Shown here one piece after another: positions 55,640 to 64,000 of a stretch of 64,000 bases of DNA. Position numbers and translations under genes: made by a program. The notes below the pieces were generated by a model that was given only the letters and a program-made list of their open reading frames with translations, did no database searches and was not told the DNA's origin. Source of the stretch: Shewanella maritima (GTDB lineage Bacteria; Pseudomonadota; Gammaproteobacteria; Enterobacterales; Shewanellaceae); assembly GCF_004295345.1 (NCBI RefSeq), contig NZ_CP036200.1, forward strand, positions 558,001 to 622,000, in the 5' to 3' direction. Every line of letters begins with the position of its first letter. Positions within the stretch are counted from its first letter, which is position 1.

Positions 55640-57790
55640 TTGCCCCAAGTTCCACCTATTTCAAGTGTTTATCATTCTGTGCAGCAGTGCATCTCGCGCC
55701 TGCTGGTAAGCGATTGCTCAACTCAAGTTAATCTGGCTGTTATCACTCATTTCCCTGGCGATGCTTTAGCACTGCTACTCAAGCTGTTACCTACAGCAAT
55801 GGGTAAACAGTCACACAACAACCAGCCGCTTAGTAATCAACAGCATAACAAGCGCGTGCATATCAGCATATATAGCCTCACCAGCGATAACTTGCAGCTA
55901 AGCGAGAGCTTACAGCAGTTAGATGTAACCAATATTAATGGCTGCCAACGAATTGAAACCAGCGATTACAAATTAACCATTGATGTACATCAACAGCTTG
56001 AACCTCAACCCGAATTGACTAACTACCTCAAACTTCAAGCTAACACTGAGCAAGCCTTTGATTTGGTGATTGCCTGTGCTGATACGTTATTTAATGACAA
56101 TTGGGATCACTATTTCAACCCAGCAAATTTTTGGCAATTGGGGCGGTTAAGCCGCGATGAAGCTCAAGTAGCCCTGCTTGGAAAAAATGAGCTAGGAAAT
56201 AATGAGCTAGAAAAGAATGAGCTAGGAAAGAATGAGCTAGGAAAGAGTGGGCTAGGAAAGAGTGGGCTAGGAAAGAGTGGGCTAGGAAAGGAAAAATTCG
56301 GTACAAATGAATTAAGTAACAGTGACATCACGACTCAAATAGCGCACCTTGCTAGCATTTGTCGCTCGACAGGTTTCCAGTTAGTCAACACCTTAACCGA
56401 TGACACACAAACAACTTCAGCATCGAGGCTCAATCGACAGTTCGAACTCGAGCAGCGACAAGTACTGCGTAGCCAGCAAAGCAATCAGTTTGCCTATAAC
56501 CCCTTGCCCAAAGCGATTACCTATAGCGCAAACACAAGCAGAGCAATCGCAATTATAGGTGGCGGGCTCGCCAGTGCCTTTCTAGCGCTATCTCTGGCCA
56601 AAAGAGGCATTAGCTCCACCATCTATTGTAAAGACGAGGCTATTGCACAAGGCGCATCTGGCAACAAGCAAGGCGCAATCTACCCCCTGCTCACCCCAGA
56701 TAATGGTCCACTAAGCCAGTTTTTTCAGCAGGCATACCTGTATAGCTGTCAGCAAATCAAACACCTTGTGAGTAATGGGCATAATATTAGCCACGAGTTT
56801 TGCGGCGTTATCCATACAGGCTATGACGACAAATCAATTAGTCGATTACAGAAAATTATTGATGGACAAGCTTGGCCTGAACAAATTGCTCAAGCAGTAA
56901 GCGCTGAAAAAGCAAGTGAAATCGCAGGAGTAGAACTCGATAAAAGCGGCTTTTATTATCCTTTGGGCGGATGGGTGTGTCCTTATGAGTTAGCTGAAGC
57001 TGCGATTAGAGAAGCGCAGAAACACGCTGAAGTAGATTTGGTTTTAAATACTGAAATTAGCACTATTGAAAAGCCAAACACTGCTACTGAAAGCTGGCTG
57101 TTAACTTCCGCTTCTACGAGTGAAAGCTACTTGCACGATCACATAGTCATCGCTACTGGCGCGAAGCTGACACAGTTTTCACAATCATCCGAAGTTGCGC
57201 TTACGCCATTTCGTGGTCAAGTTAGCCATGTTGCTTCAAAAGGAGAACTCAGCAAATTATCAAGCGTTATCTGCGCCAATGGTTACCTCACACCAGCTAA
57301 CAATGGCAAACATTGTGTCGGTGCAAGTTATATTAAAAACCCCGAAAACTGTAAATTTTCCATAACAGAGCAGCTGCAAAATCAGGAGAAGATGCGCCAG
57401 AGCTATCCGAGCTGTAATTGGACAAAAGACATTGATACCAGTGATAACCAAGCACGCGTTGGCGTGCGTATGGTAAGTCGAGATCACTTCCCGGTGATGG
57501 GTTGCGCTGCGGATTTCGAGGAAATTAAATCGCGCTATCAAGCTCAAATGCAATTGAAGCAATGGCAACAAACACCAGAATATTGGCGAAACACACCAGC
57601 GCCATTGTTAAATGGATTATACCTTCTTGGTGGTTTTGGCTCTCGTGGGATCAGCACCGCGCCATTGGTTGCAGAAACCCTAGCCGCTAACCTTACTGGC
57701 GAAACTGCTCCTTTAAACCTAACCACACAAACTTTGCTAAACCCTAATAGAATGTGGATGCGCAAGCTATTAAAAGGTAAAGCTATCTAA
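55640..57790 (+). CDS. mnmC: MnmC with degenerate methyltransferase half and intact FAD oxidoreductase half
   Basis: A 716-residue protein for tRNA wobble uridine modification (cmnm5s2U to mnm5s2U). The C-terminal half (from about residue 290) is the FAD oxidoreductase: IAIIGGGLASAFLALSLAKR, GASGNKQGAIYPLL, IVIATGAKLTQFSQ, VGVRMVSRDHFPVMGC and LGGFGSRGISTAPLVAE. The N-terminal half lacks the usual methyltransferase motifs (no ETGFGTGLNF-like loop and no DGFAP-like motif) and carries seven pentapeptide repeats (NELGK/SGLGK). The start is TTG at 55640 with a stop codon three codons upstream, so no missing N-terminus lies in frame. Confidence 0.87.
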   Translation: MPQVPPISSVYHSVQQCISRLLVSDCSTQVNLAVITHFPGDALALLLKLLPTAMGKQSHNNQPLSNQQHNKRVHISIYSLTSDNLQLSESLQQLDVTNINGCQRIETSDYKLTIDVHQQLEPQPELTNYLKLQANTEQAFDLVIACADTLFNDNWDHYFNPANFWQLGRLSRDEAQVALLGKNELGNNELEKNELGKNELGKSGLGKSGLGKSGLGKEKFGTNELSNSDITTQIAHLASICRSTGFQLVNTLTDDTQTTSASRLNRQFELEQRQVLRSQQSNQFAYNPLPKAITYSANTSRAIAIIGGGLASAFLALSLAKRGISSTIYCKDEAIAQGASGNKQGAIYPLLTPDNGPLSQFFQQAYLYSCQQIKHLVSNGHNISHEFCGVIHTGYDDKSISRLQKIIDGQAWPEQIAQAVSAEKASEIAGVELDKSGFYYPLGGWVCPYELAEAAIREAQKHAEVDLVLNTEISTIEKPNTATESWLLTSASTSESYLHDHIVIATGAKLTQFSQSSEVALTPFRGQVSHVASKGELSKLSSVICANGYLTPANNGKHCVGASYIKNPENCKFSITEQLQNQEKMRQSYPSCNWTKDIDTSDNQARVGVRMVSRDHFPVMGCAADFEEIKSRYQAQMQLKQWQQTPEYWRNTPAPLLNGLYLLGGFGSRGISTAPLVAETLAANLTGETAPLNLTTQTLLNPNRMWMRKLLKGKAI
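56186..56290 (+). repeat. 15-bp in-frame tandem repeat in mnmC
   Basis: Seven copies of AATGAGCTAGGAAAG or AGTGGGCTAGGAAAG, each coding NELGK or SGLGK, inserted in the degenerate N-terminal domain. Length changes of whole units would keep the frame. Confidence 0.9.
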
Positions 57791-57814
57791 CATCAATAGC
57801 TCGTCGAAAAACGA

Positions 57815-57845
57815 AAAACCGCGTGAGCTTAACTCTCGCGGTTTT
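57815..57845. terminator. Terminator between mnmC and galU
   Basis: AAAACCGCG-T-GAG and CTC-T-CGCGGTTTT pair around CTTAA. It can serve both convergent genes. Confidence 0.8.
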
Positions 57846-57872
57846 CATCTGTATATGAGTGCTGATTAACGA

Positions 57873-57940
57873 GTTCTAGTTTTGCGCTAGTTCCAGTTTT
57901 GCGCTAGTTCCAGTTTTGCGCTAGTTCTAGTTTTGGGCTA
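57873..57940 (-). repeat. 17-bp tandem repeat across the galU stop
   Basis: Four copies of GTTCCAGTTTTGCGCTA (two with T for C at position 5, one of these also with G for C near the end). The copy nearest the gene contains the galU stop and last codons (57924-57940); the others follow downstream. Confidence 0.88.
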
Positions 57941-58814
57941 ATAGTTTCTTAAGCTCTTTTTTGAATGCGTCACCCATTTTCGGGTCATGTAATCCGTATT
58001 CAACAAAAGCCTTCATGTAACCTAGTTTGTCACCACAATCATGGGATTTGCCCGTCATATTGAATGCTTCAACTTCTTCAGACTCAATCAACATATCAAT
58101 GGCATCGGTAAGCTGCACTTCATTCCCCGCGCCCGGTGGCGTTTTAGCAAGTAAGTCCCATATTTTTTCAGACAGTACGTAACGCCCAACCACTGCGAGA
58201 TTTGAAGGCGCAGAGCCCACAGCTGGCTTTTCTACCATCTTAGCAATCTTGGTTGAATGACCTGGCAGCAACTGCTCACCGAAGCAATCTGCGATACCAT
58301 ATTTGTCGACTTCGTTGTCATCCACTGGCGATACCATTATCTGGCTCGCATTCGATTCTTTATATCGACTGATCATAGAAGCAAGGTTTTCAGTGCGCTG
58401 ATCGGCACTATAACTATCAAGGATCACATCAGGCAGCACCACCGCAAATGGCTCATTACCAATACAAGGTTTAGCACACAAAACTGCATGCCCTAACCCT
58501 TTAGCCTCACCTTGGCGCACATGCATGATGGTTACATTACGAGGGCAAATAGACTGCACCTCATGTAACAACTGACGTTTTACACGCTGTTCAAGGGTTG
58601 ACTCTAACTCATAGGATTTATCAAAGTGGTTTTCAATGGCATTTTTACTGGCGTGGGTAACCAGTACAATTTCCATACACCCTGCACTCACACACTCATC
58701 TACAATATATTGAATTAGCGGCTTATCAACTAACGGCAACATCTCTTTTGGAATAGCCTTGGTTGCTGGCAGCATACGTGTGCCGAGTCCAGCGACAGGG
58801 ATGACGACTTTCAT
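57927..58814 (-). CDS. galU: UTP-glucose-1-phosphate uridylyltransferase
   Basis: A 295-residue enzyme making UDP-glucose for envelope polysaccharides. It has the nucleotide-binding [20 protein letters not shown], then [80 protein letters not shown] and [20 protein letters not shown]. The C-terminus ([12 protein letters not shown]) is followed by a tandem repeat of the gene end. It is convergent with mnmC. Confidence 0.97.
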   Translation of the reverse strand: MKVVIPVAGLGTRMLPATKAIPKEMLPLVDKPLIQYIVDECVSAGCMEIVLVTHASKNAIENHFDKSYELESTLEQRVKRQLLHEVQSICPRNVTIMHVRQGEAKGLGHAVLCAKPCIGNEPFAVVLPDVILDSYSADQRTENLASMISRYKESNASQIMVSPVDDNEVDKYGIADCFGEQLLPGHSTKIAKMVEKPAVGSAPSNLAVVGRYVLSEKIWDLLAKTPPGAGNEVQLTDAIDMLIESEEVEAFNMTGKSHDCGDKLGYMKAFVEYGLHDPKMGDAFKKELKKLLAQN

Positions 58815-58950
58815 TGATTATCCTTATTCGTTTGCAAATCAACTGTTTCTGGGAGCTTAGCACAAGATGATGAAAATACTTATTTTGTTGGCACTTTCCT
58901 GCAAATTATTCACGTAAACGCGTACATTTTACCTAGTTATTTGGATTAAT

Positions 58951-59232
58951 AGGGCCTGTTGATCTTTCAAGATTATTTTTGCAGCTGCCTGTTGGAAATT
59001 TATACAAGACAACGACTTTGATGTGTGGTTGTTCCACATGATAAGTCGTTAACGCAGTAGAAATGACAACAAGCGCTGCCTGAAAGGTTCGTTTAAAAGC
59101 ACTTACGCTCTTAGCAAAGAGTTAAGTTTGTTGTGAGCGAATTTGTGTAGGTGACTAGACGTCATCGCTCACGCCTCGATTAAAGTGCTTTTAATTCGAA
59201 CGAATTCTAATCAGCAAAGATCAACAGGCCCT
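58951..59232 (+). mobile_element. MITE-like element, copy 2 (GGGCCTGTTGATC terminal repeats)
   Basis: 282 bp bounded by AGGGCCTGTTGATCTTT and its inverse, with TA on both flanks. It agrees closely with the inverse of 820-1084 but has about 15 extra bases near 59115. It is directly joined to the lipase-like gene: the TAG stop of that gene is formed at the element edge (TA of the target plus G of the element). No reading frame. Confidence 0.82.
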
Positions 59233-60598
59233 AGTCAAATAACCACTGATTGATATATTGATAAACCAGCGAGTTGGTAAGGACGCCAGTGTGATCGTCA
59301 CTAACCCCTATCACTTTTCGCGCCTCTCGCTGTGCTTGCTCATTAAGTTGTGACTTCAGTGACACTGAGCCATCATTGGCACTACCCTCACCGCCGCGAC
59401 TTTTGGCATAGGCGAATAACAGATAGTGCTGATGATAAGTAGATAATTCAGTCGCAAAAATCTGCTTAAGATACTGACTCTCCGGCACCATGCTGCGCCA
59501 AACTGGCGCGACAACAGGTGAGTAAGCGACACCGTAGCTTGCGGCAAAATGTCCGCTCCATGGCGTCGCCATAGTGATAAACTTTATTGAATGGCTGTTA
59601 AGGTTATCACTTGCCACTAATGCACCTCTAGCCACTAGCCCGCCCATACTATGAGCAACAACAGCTAGTGACGATGGTTGATATAGGTTCACCACCTCTT
59701 CCAAAGCAACTTGCAAAATATACGCGCTATAATCCAGCGGATAAGCACTTGGATACTGAAACAGTAGCACTTGCACATCTTTAGCCAAGTGCTCTGCAAT
59801 CTGCTCAAATTGGGCGGGTGAGCCACTAATACCGTGCACAAATACCACGCTTGGTTTATTTGGCTCAAATTTATCTAGCGTATAAAGCCCAAAACCGAAT
59901 TGCTCACTAAACGCAACCGGTTGCCACATGCCAAGTTGTGCAACTTGCTGTGAAAACCTCGGATCCTGCCAATCAACTTGATGTAAGAACTTATCCTTTG
60001 CTTGAGCAAGTTGCCGTTTAAGCCCAAACATACTGACGTCAAGGTTTTGCTTAAAAGTCAGGTTTGGCTCAAGTTGCAGCTTAAGCGCATCCAATTCTTG
60101 CAAGCTAGAGTCTTGTTCGTCTAATGAGGAAAGCGCAATTGGAGCAATAGTCTTTTGCCAAAATATTGGTTCTCCCGGCTGATAAATTAAGTCGTCATTA
60201 CTATCGACAAATGCCAGCAACTCGTACTGTCCCATTGGCATTATCATATACTGCCTTTGCCCGGCAGCTGTGGTGCGAAAGTTCACCATCTCTCTGCTAT
60301 CACCGTTACCTCGGTATACAGCAACATAAACACGCTTTTTGTTATCTGTAAGAATAGTGGTTGGTAGTGTTTCGATGGTGAGTACGCCGTACTCTTGTTT
60401 GGCAACCTCAAGATCAGACTTAAGCTTTTGAATTTGGCAGCCTGACAACACCATGGCAACAGACAACAATACCAATAACTTCAGACCGTAAAGTTGAGAT
60501 GAAGGGTAGCCTGATTTAGTTATGCTCAAATACTGTCCCAGACTCGAACTAAATGCGAGACAACGTTTTAGGCCAAGGGATAAAAGTCTCAATGTCAC
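59231..60598 (-). CDS. Lipase-like alpha/beta-hydrolase lipoprotein
   Basis: A 455-residue protein with a lipoprotein signal (GLKLLVLLSVAMVLSGC, Cys about residue 54) and a beta-sandwich-like N-terminal domain (VYVAVYRGNGDSREM, FVDSNDDLIYQPGEPIFWQ). An alpha/beta-hydrolase follows from about 245: VVFVHGISGSPAQFEQIAEH, the nucleophile elbow AVVAHSMGGLVARGALVA, and candidate acid and base in ANDGSVSL and SDDHTGVLTN. Likely an outer-membrane-anchored esterase or lipase. The start is uncertain: the GTG at 60598 makes a long leader; a TTG 23 codons later would give a normal one. The stop lies at the edge of a MITE. Confidence 0.82.
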   Translation of the reverse strand: MTLRLLSLGLKRCLAFSSSLGQYLSITKSGYPSSQLYGLKLLVLLSVAMVLSGCQIQKLKSDLEVAKQEYGVLTIETLPTTILTDNKKRVYVAVYRGNGDSREMVNFRTTAAGQRQYMIMPMGQYELLAFVDSNDDLIYQPGEPIFWQKTIAPIALSSLDEQDSSLQELDALKLQLEPNLTFKQNLDVSMFGLKRQLAQAKDKFLHQVDWQDPRFSQQVAQLGMWQPVAFSEQFGFGLYTLDKFEPNKPSVVFVHGISGSPAQFEQIAEHLAKDVQVLLFQYPSAYPLDYSAYILQVALEEVVNLYQPSSLAVVAHSMGGLVARGALVASDNLNSHSIKFITMATPWSGHFAASYGVAYSPVVAPVWRSMVPESQYLKQIFATELSTYHQHYLLFAYAKSRGGEGSANDGSVSLKSQLNEQAQREARKVIGVSDDHTGVLTNSLVYQYINQWLFD

Positions 60599-60868
60599 TG
60601 TGCTCTTTGATAATGCAGGCTGTTTATAATAGTGTTTTACAGCATGCTAAAAAACGCAAGTAATTGTTCCTCATACCAATCACCGAGTCATTATTAATGG
60701 TTTCAAAATAAAAAATGCCATCATTTGCTGCTCATCTACGGCCATTTAGACTGCCCATCTTATCGACTGTAACGCTTAATTAAGTAAAATTTAGTTGGCG
60801 AGGCGTTACTAAGATTTGCTAGAACAGCTTCGCCGTTACTCTTGTCCGTAATGGTTTAAATGCAGATA

Positions 60869-62119
60869 TTAAGACGAGATTGTAGAAAGCGCTTGCTCGA
60901 TATCAGCAATAACATCAGTTACATCCTCAAGCCCTGCAGAGATCCGCAGCAAGGTATCACTAATGCCCGCCTCTGCACGTTGCTCTGGCGTGTACGGCGA
61001 ATGAGTCATCGAGGCAGGGTGTTGAATAAGGGTTTCTGCATCGCCGAGGCTAACTGCGATGGTGATGAGCTTTAAGTTATTTACAAACTTAATGGCATCA
61101 CTCATTGAACCTAAGAGCTCAAACGCCAATACTCCCCCTGCGCGGCGCATCTGACTGCCTAGGTATTTGTGACCTTGATGGCTTGCAAGCCCCGGGTAAT
61201 AAACCTGCTTTACTCTTGCATGGTTTTGTAAGTGTTCAGCCAACACCTGCGCATTATCGCAATGGCGCTGCAAGCGCACATCAAGGGTTTTCATCCCGCG
61301 TAAAATAAGCCAGGCATCATGCGGCGACAACACACCACCAAAGTCTTTTAACACTTCATATTTTAGTCGGTGCATGTGCTCTGCTTGACCACACACTATG
61401 CCAGCAATGACATCGCCATGACCGTTAAGGTATTTAGTCGCACTATGAATAACCATATCAACACCTAACACTAACGGTTTTTGCAGTAGCGGCGTCATAA
61501 AGGTGTTATCAACAATTGACACTAAATTATGACGCTTAGCAATATCGACTATGGCGCTAATATCGAACACATTAAGATGCGGATTGACCGGCGTTTCGCA
61601 AAAAATCACCTTAGTGTTTGGTAAAATTGCTCGCTCAATTGCCTCTAAATCATCAAAGTCGACCACGCTGCATTCAATGCCTAAGCGTTTAAGCTGAGTA
61701 GTCATCAAAGCAAAGCTACAACCATAAACCGCGTTAGATGCGACAAGGTGATCCCCTGCGCCTAGATGCGTAAGCAGTGCGCTCGATACTGCCGCCATAC
61801 CTGATGCTGTGGCCGCCGCATCATCGGCTCCTTCTAAGTTGGCGAGTTTACGTTCAAGCTCAGCTGTTGTCGGGTTACCAAGACGAGTATAAATATAACC
61901 TTGCTCATCACCTGCAAAGCGAGCGCCACCCTGCTCGGCGTTATCAAATACAAACGTTGCGCTTTGATGTAATGGGCTAACAAGTGCACCATGCTGATTA
62001 GCTTGATGCCCTGCATGAATTGCCTGAGTCGCATCATGCCAGTCGTGCCCCTGATTAAACCCTTTTGCTGTTTGCTCTTGCGAATGTATCGATTGTGACG
62101 CTTGCTTGTGATCCGCCAT
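60869..62119 (-). CDS. megL: Methionine gamma-lyase
   Basis: A PLP enzyme of about 416 residues of the cystathionine gamma-synthase/lyase family. It would split methionine to methanethiol, ammonia and 2-oxobutyrate. The Cys typical of methionine gamma-lyases is seen in SNAVYGCSFALM. YTRLGNPTTAELERKLANLE, VDNTFMTPLLQKPL, IHSATKYLNGHGDVIAGIVC with the PLP Lys, and SLGDAETLIQHPASMTHSPY are family blocks. Start: ATG at 62119 with AAGGAG upstream; the frame opens earlier at 62176. Distinguishing it from cystathionine lyases rests on this Cys and would need a tree. Confidence 0.87.
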   Translation of the reverse strand: MADHKQASQSIHSQEQTAKGFNQGHDWHDATQAIHAGHQANQHGALVSPLHQSATFVFDNAEQGGARFAGDEQGYIYTRLGNPTTAELERKLANLEGADDAAATASGMAAVSSALLTHLGAGDHLVASNAVYGCSFALMTTQLKRLGIECSVVDFDDLEAIERAILPNTKVIFCETPVNPHLNVFDISAIVDIAKRHNLVSIVDNTFMTPLLQKPLVLGVDMVIHSATKYLNGHGDVIAGIVCGQAEHMHRLKYEVLKDFGGVLSPHDAWLILRGMKTLDVRLQRHCDNAQVLAEHLQNHARVKQVYYPGLASHQGHKYLGSQMRRAGGVLAFELLGSMSDAIKFVNNLKLITIAVSLGDAETLIQHPASMTHSPYTPEQRAEAGISDTLLRISAGLEDVTDVIADIEQALSTISS

Positions 62120-62557
62120 GTGTTCTCCTTGCTTTTTATTATTTTGGCAACGTCCATAACGCACAGCTCTAATCAATTAGGGACGTTTTCAAGATACAAG
62201 CAAGAAGATGGTTGCCAATATTTGCCATTAAAGTTTTAACCGCCAAAGTTGTAACAGCATTGTTACAGGCAAAGCTAGAACCTAGACGAGTAGAGGATTT
62301 CGCTAAATTGGATTTACAAACGAAGAAAACATAACTGCTCAAAAAGCAGCCACCAATTAACTAGAAAAACATATGGTGCTAAAAAGTAACCCTACAGGAA
62401 TCCACTCAACATTTATTAGGTGGTATGAACAATTGAAATAACACAATGATAACAGGTGCACATGACACCATAGGGGGCTTTATCGAACGGTACTTTATCG
62501 AATCAAGCGCAACTCAGGCACAACTGCCTATGTTGCGCCTAGCTTGATAGAGTTGAA
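62120..62557. other. Intergenic region between penicillin acylase and methionine gamma-lyase
   Basis: 438 bp with no credible gene. It probably holds the megL promoter and the end of the acylase transcript, but I see no strong hairpin and no convincing regulatory palindrome. A direct repeat TATCGAACGGTACTTTATCG is present near 62480. Confidence 0.4.
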
Positions 62558-64000
62558 TTAAGGTTTTGGTGAAATATCAATGCTGTGAACAATCGCACCC
62601 GGCATTAATGGCGTGTGACGCTGATTAACATAATCGTTAAAACCACTGCGATAATAATCTGACATAGGGTGACCTGACTGCCCACCTGGTACAGTGAGTA
62701 TGCCATTTTCCTCAAATCCTGGCTGAACAATAAAACGCTGCGACGCACCAAAACTCGCCCCTTGAACTGAAGGCATAAAGGTGTCACCAAAACCAGCGTG
62801 GGTTGGCATATCAAGCCACTTACTCAATATTGGTACTTGCTTAGAAAATGGGTGCTGCACCTTAAGGGCGTTAACCTTACCCCAGGCAAGGTCAGTCAGC
62901 TGCTGACCATCACTGTATTTCGCCAGTAGTTTATTGCGCGCATCTTGATAGGCTTCTACGGTTAATTGCTCCCAACTTGCCATACCAGCAGGTAACCAAT
63001 CATCACTTTCCTGACGAATAAGTTGCCAAATTGCAGGCTCTAAATAACGCTTAACCACTGACAGGCTCAAGCCATGTTTTTGTAACTTGGTTTCCACCGG
63101 AGCAAATACTCTGTCTATCATCTCTTGCCTGAAATACTTCACAAGGGTGTAACCAACCGACTCTTTACAGGCGCAGCCTTGCCACTCTCTTAACTGTTTA
63201 AGATCTTTAATAAAGGTTTGTGAGTCTTGCTCTAGGTGAGTGACTAGATATCTATGCCATGGAGTTAAAAACTGCGCTTGGTTATCAAGCTGTAATTGAT
63301 AGAAGTCTTGCTCATCAAAACGCTTTTTAGCAAACATACCATCTCGAATTTGGCTCGCTCTCGCCCCTAACGCATAACCGCCATCACCCATTCTTTGATG
63401 CTCAGTGGCGCTAACCACTCGAGAATTTGCCGTCCAAATCCGGTTAATCGCTGGATTAATTTGCTCTGGTATATTGGTTTCATCTGTCAGCCATGCATCG
63501 GCATTAAACTTGTCAGCATTAATTGCAGTATCAGCAGGTTGCATTCTGCTTGGTATCGCGCCAGATAACTTCCAGGCAATCGAGCCATATTTATCAGCCG
63601 CAACAATGTTTTGCACAGGCATGCCAAAATCAACTACGGCCTCACTAAGCTCGGTCACATCACTGACCTGCTCCAAAGCTATCAACCCCATATCAACGGC
63701 ATATGCTTGATGAGCAACCCAGCTAAGTGCGTATTTATCATCACCTATCGTCTTTACGGGCCCATAATCTGACATTTCTAATTGATAGATATGCTCACCA
63801 TCTTTGCTGGTGATGATTTCTTCTACCGTATAGGTTGGCTCGCCATTAAGTTTGACCCAATCAGCAGTATCAATGTATGCATTGGTAAAGCCCCAGGCGA
63901 CACTGTTATTGGTGCCAACAACAATCGCTGGAGCACCAGGTAAACTGACGCCAGTCACTTGAACCGGCTTGTTCGCTTTATCAGCACTAAAAATATCACT
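62558..64000 (-). CDS. Penicillin acylase family protein (C-terminal part; 5' end outside window)
   Basis: 481 residues of an Ntn hydrolase of the penicillin acylase type, which cleaves amide bonds such as those of acyl-homoserine lactones or beta-lactams. The visible part is the beta-chain from SDIFSADKANKPVQVTGVSL onward: PGAPAIVVGTNNSVAWGFTN, AYIDTADWVKL, AAISWK-like IAWKLSGAIPSR, NRIWTANSRVV, DTFMPSVQGASFGASQRFIV and the end GQSGHPMSDYYRSGFND. The catalytic Ser at the beta-chain start and the signal peptide lie outside the window, so substrate and activity are open. Confidence 0.9.
   Translation of the reverse strand, partial: SDIFSADKANKPVQVTGVSLPGAPAIVVGTNNSVAWGFTNAYIDTADWVKLNGEPTYTVEEIITSKDGEHIYQLEMSDYGPVKTIGDDKYALSWVAHQAYAVDMGLIALEQVSDVTELSEAVVDFGMPVQNIVAADKYGSIAWKLSGAIPSRMQPADTAINADKFNADAWLTDETNIPEQINPAINRIWTANSRVVSATEHQRMGDGGYALGARASQIRDGMFAKKRFDEQDFYQLQLDNQAQFLTPWHRYLVTHLEQDSQTFIKDLKQLREWQGCACKESVGYTLVKYFRQEMIDRVFAPVETKLQKHGLSLSVVKRYLEPAIWQLIRQESDDWLPAGMASWEQLTVEAYQDARNKLLAKYSDGQQLTDLAWGKVNALKVQHPFSKQVPILSKWLDMPTHAGFGDTFMPSVQGASFGASQRFIVQPGFEENGILTVPGGQSGHPMSDYYRSGFNDYVNQRHTPLMPGAIVHSIDISPKP

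Noticed and set aside
56115..56306. A minus-strand frame of repeated FLAHS units
   Set aside because: It is the antisense of the 15-bp repeat in mnmC.
62281..62297. AGACGAGTAGAG near megL as a MetJ box
   Set aside because: Only one poor half matches AGACGTCT, with no tandem copy.

Overview
The window looks like chromosomal DNA of a marine gammaproteobacterium, most likely Shewanella or a close relative. The basis is gene order and protein similarity recalled from memory: rnm/yciO, trpEGD(CF)BA, scpAB-rluB, purF-cvpA-dedD-folC-truA-fimV-asd-pdxB-fabB and mnmC. Several dispersed repeats also look like Shewanella-type repeats. There is no phage, no complete insertion sequence and no CRISPR array.

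Layout. 1-5.6 kb: the 5' part of ybiT, an HxlR regulator divergent from a SnoaL-like gene, a DUF1287 protein, ybaK, tRNA-Leu(UAA) beside a decayed tRNA copy, and copies of two miniature repeats. 5.7-9.8 kb: scpA-scpB-rluB and rnm-yciO on the minus strand. 10-17.2 kb: a complete tryptophan operon with a leader peptide (three Trp codons in a row) and an attenuator. 17.6-22.5 kb: an orphan periplasmic binding protein, yciB-yciI-xthA, a small membrane protein and a chemotaxis receptor. 22.7-27.3 kb: a four-gene molybdenum hydroxylase operon with its own XdhC and MobA-like maturation factors. 27.6-30.0 kb: three integron gene cassettes with no integrase in the window. Each cassette's 5' core is the exact complement of the inverse core of its own attC. 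30.3-34.3 kb: a periplasmic protein, gloC and topB. 34.4-41.6 kb: a zinc-starvation island made of a COG0523 metallochaperone, a gamma carbonic anhydrase, a dihydroorotase, the His-rich ZrgA protein and the rest of a Zrg-type zinc system, with two Zur-box-like sites. 42.6-58.8 kb: housekeeping genes from purF to galU. 59.2-64 kb: a lipase-like lipoprotein, methionine gamma-lyase and the end of a penicillin acylase.

How the genes work together. The trp operon converts chorismate to tryptophan and is read as one unit controlled by attenuation. XdhC and the nucleotidyltransferase would prepare the molybdenum cofactor for the two oxidoreductase subunits encoded just downstream. The zinc island pairs an uptake system with a metal chaperone and backup copies of zinc-related enzymes, as in known Zur regulons. 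The cassettes are accessory cargo of unknown function.

Most notable: (i) the integrase-less cassette array; (ii) the zinc island; (iii) a probable frameshift in the topB tail; (iv) MnmC with a degenerate methyltransferase half carrying a pentapeptide repeat; (v) three families of miniature repeats that lie across or next to stop codons; (vi) no accD between truA and folC. All identifications come from reading the sequence. No database search was run.
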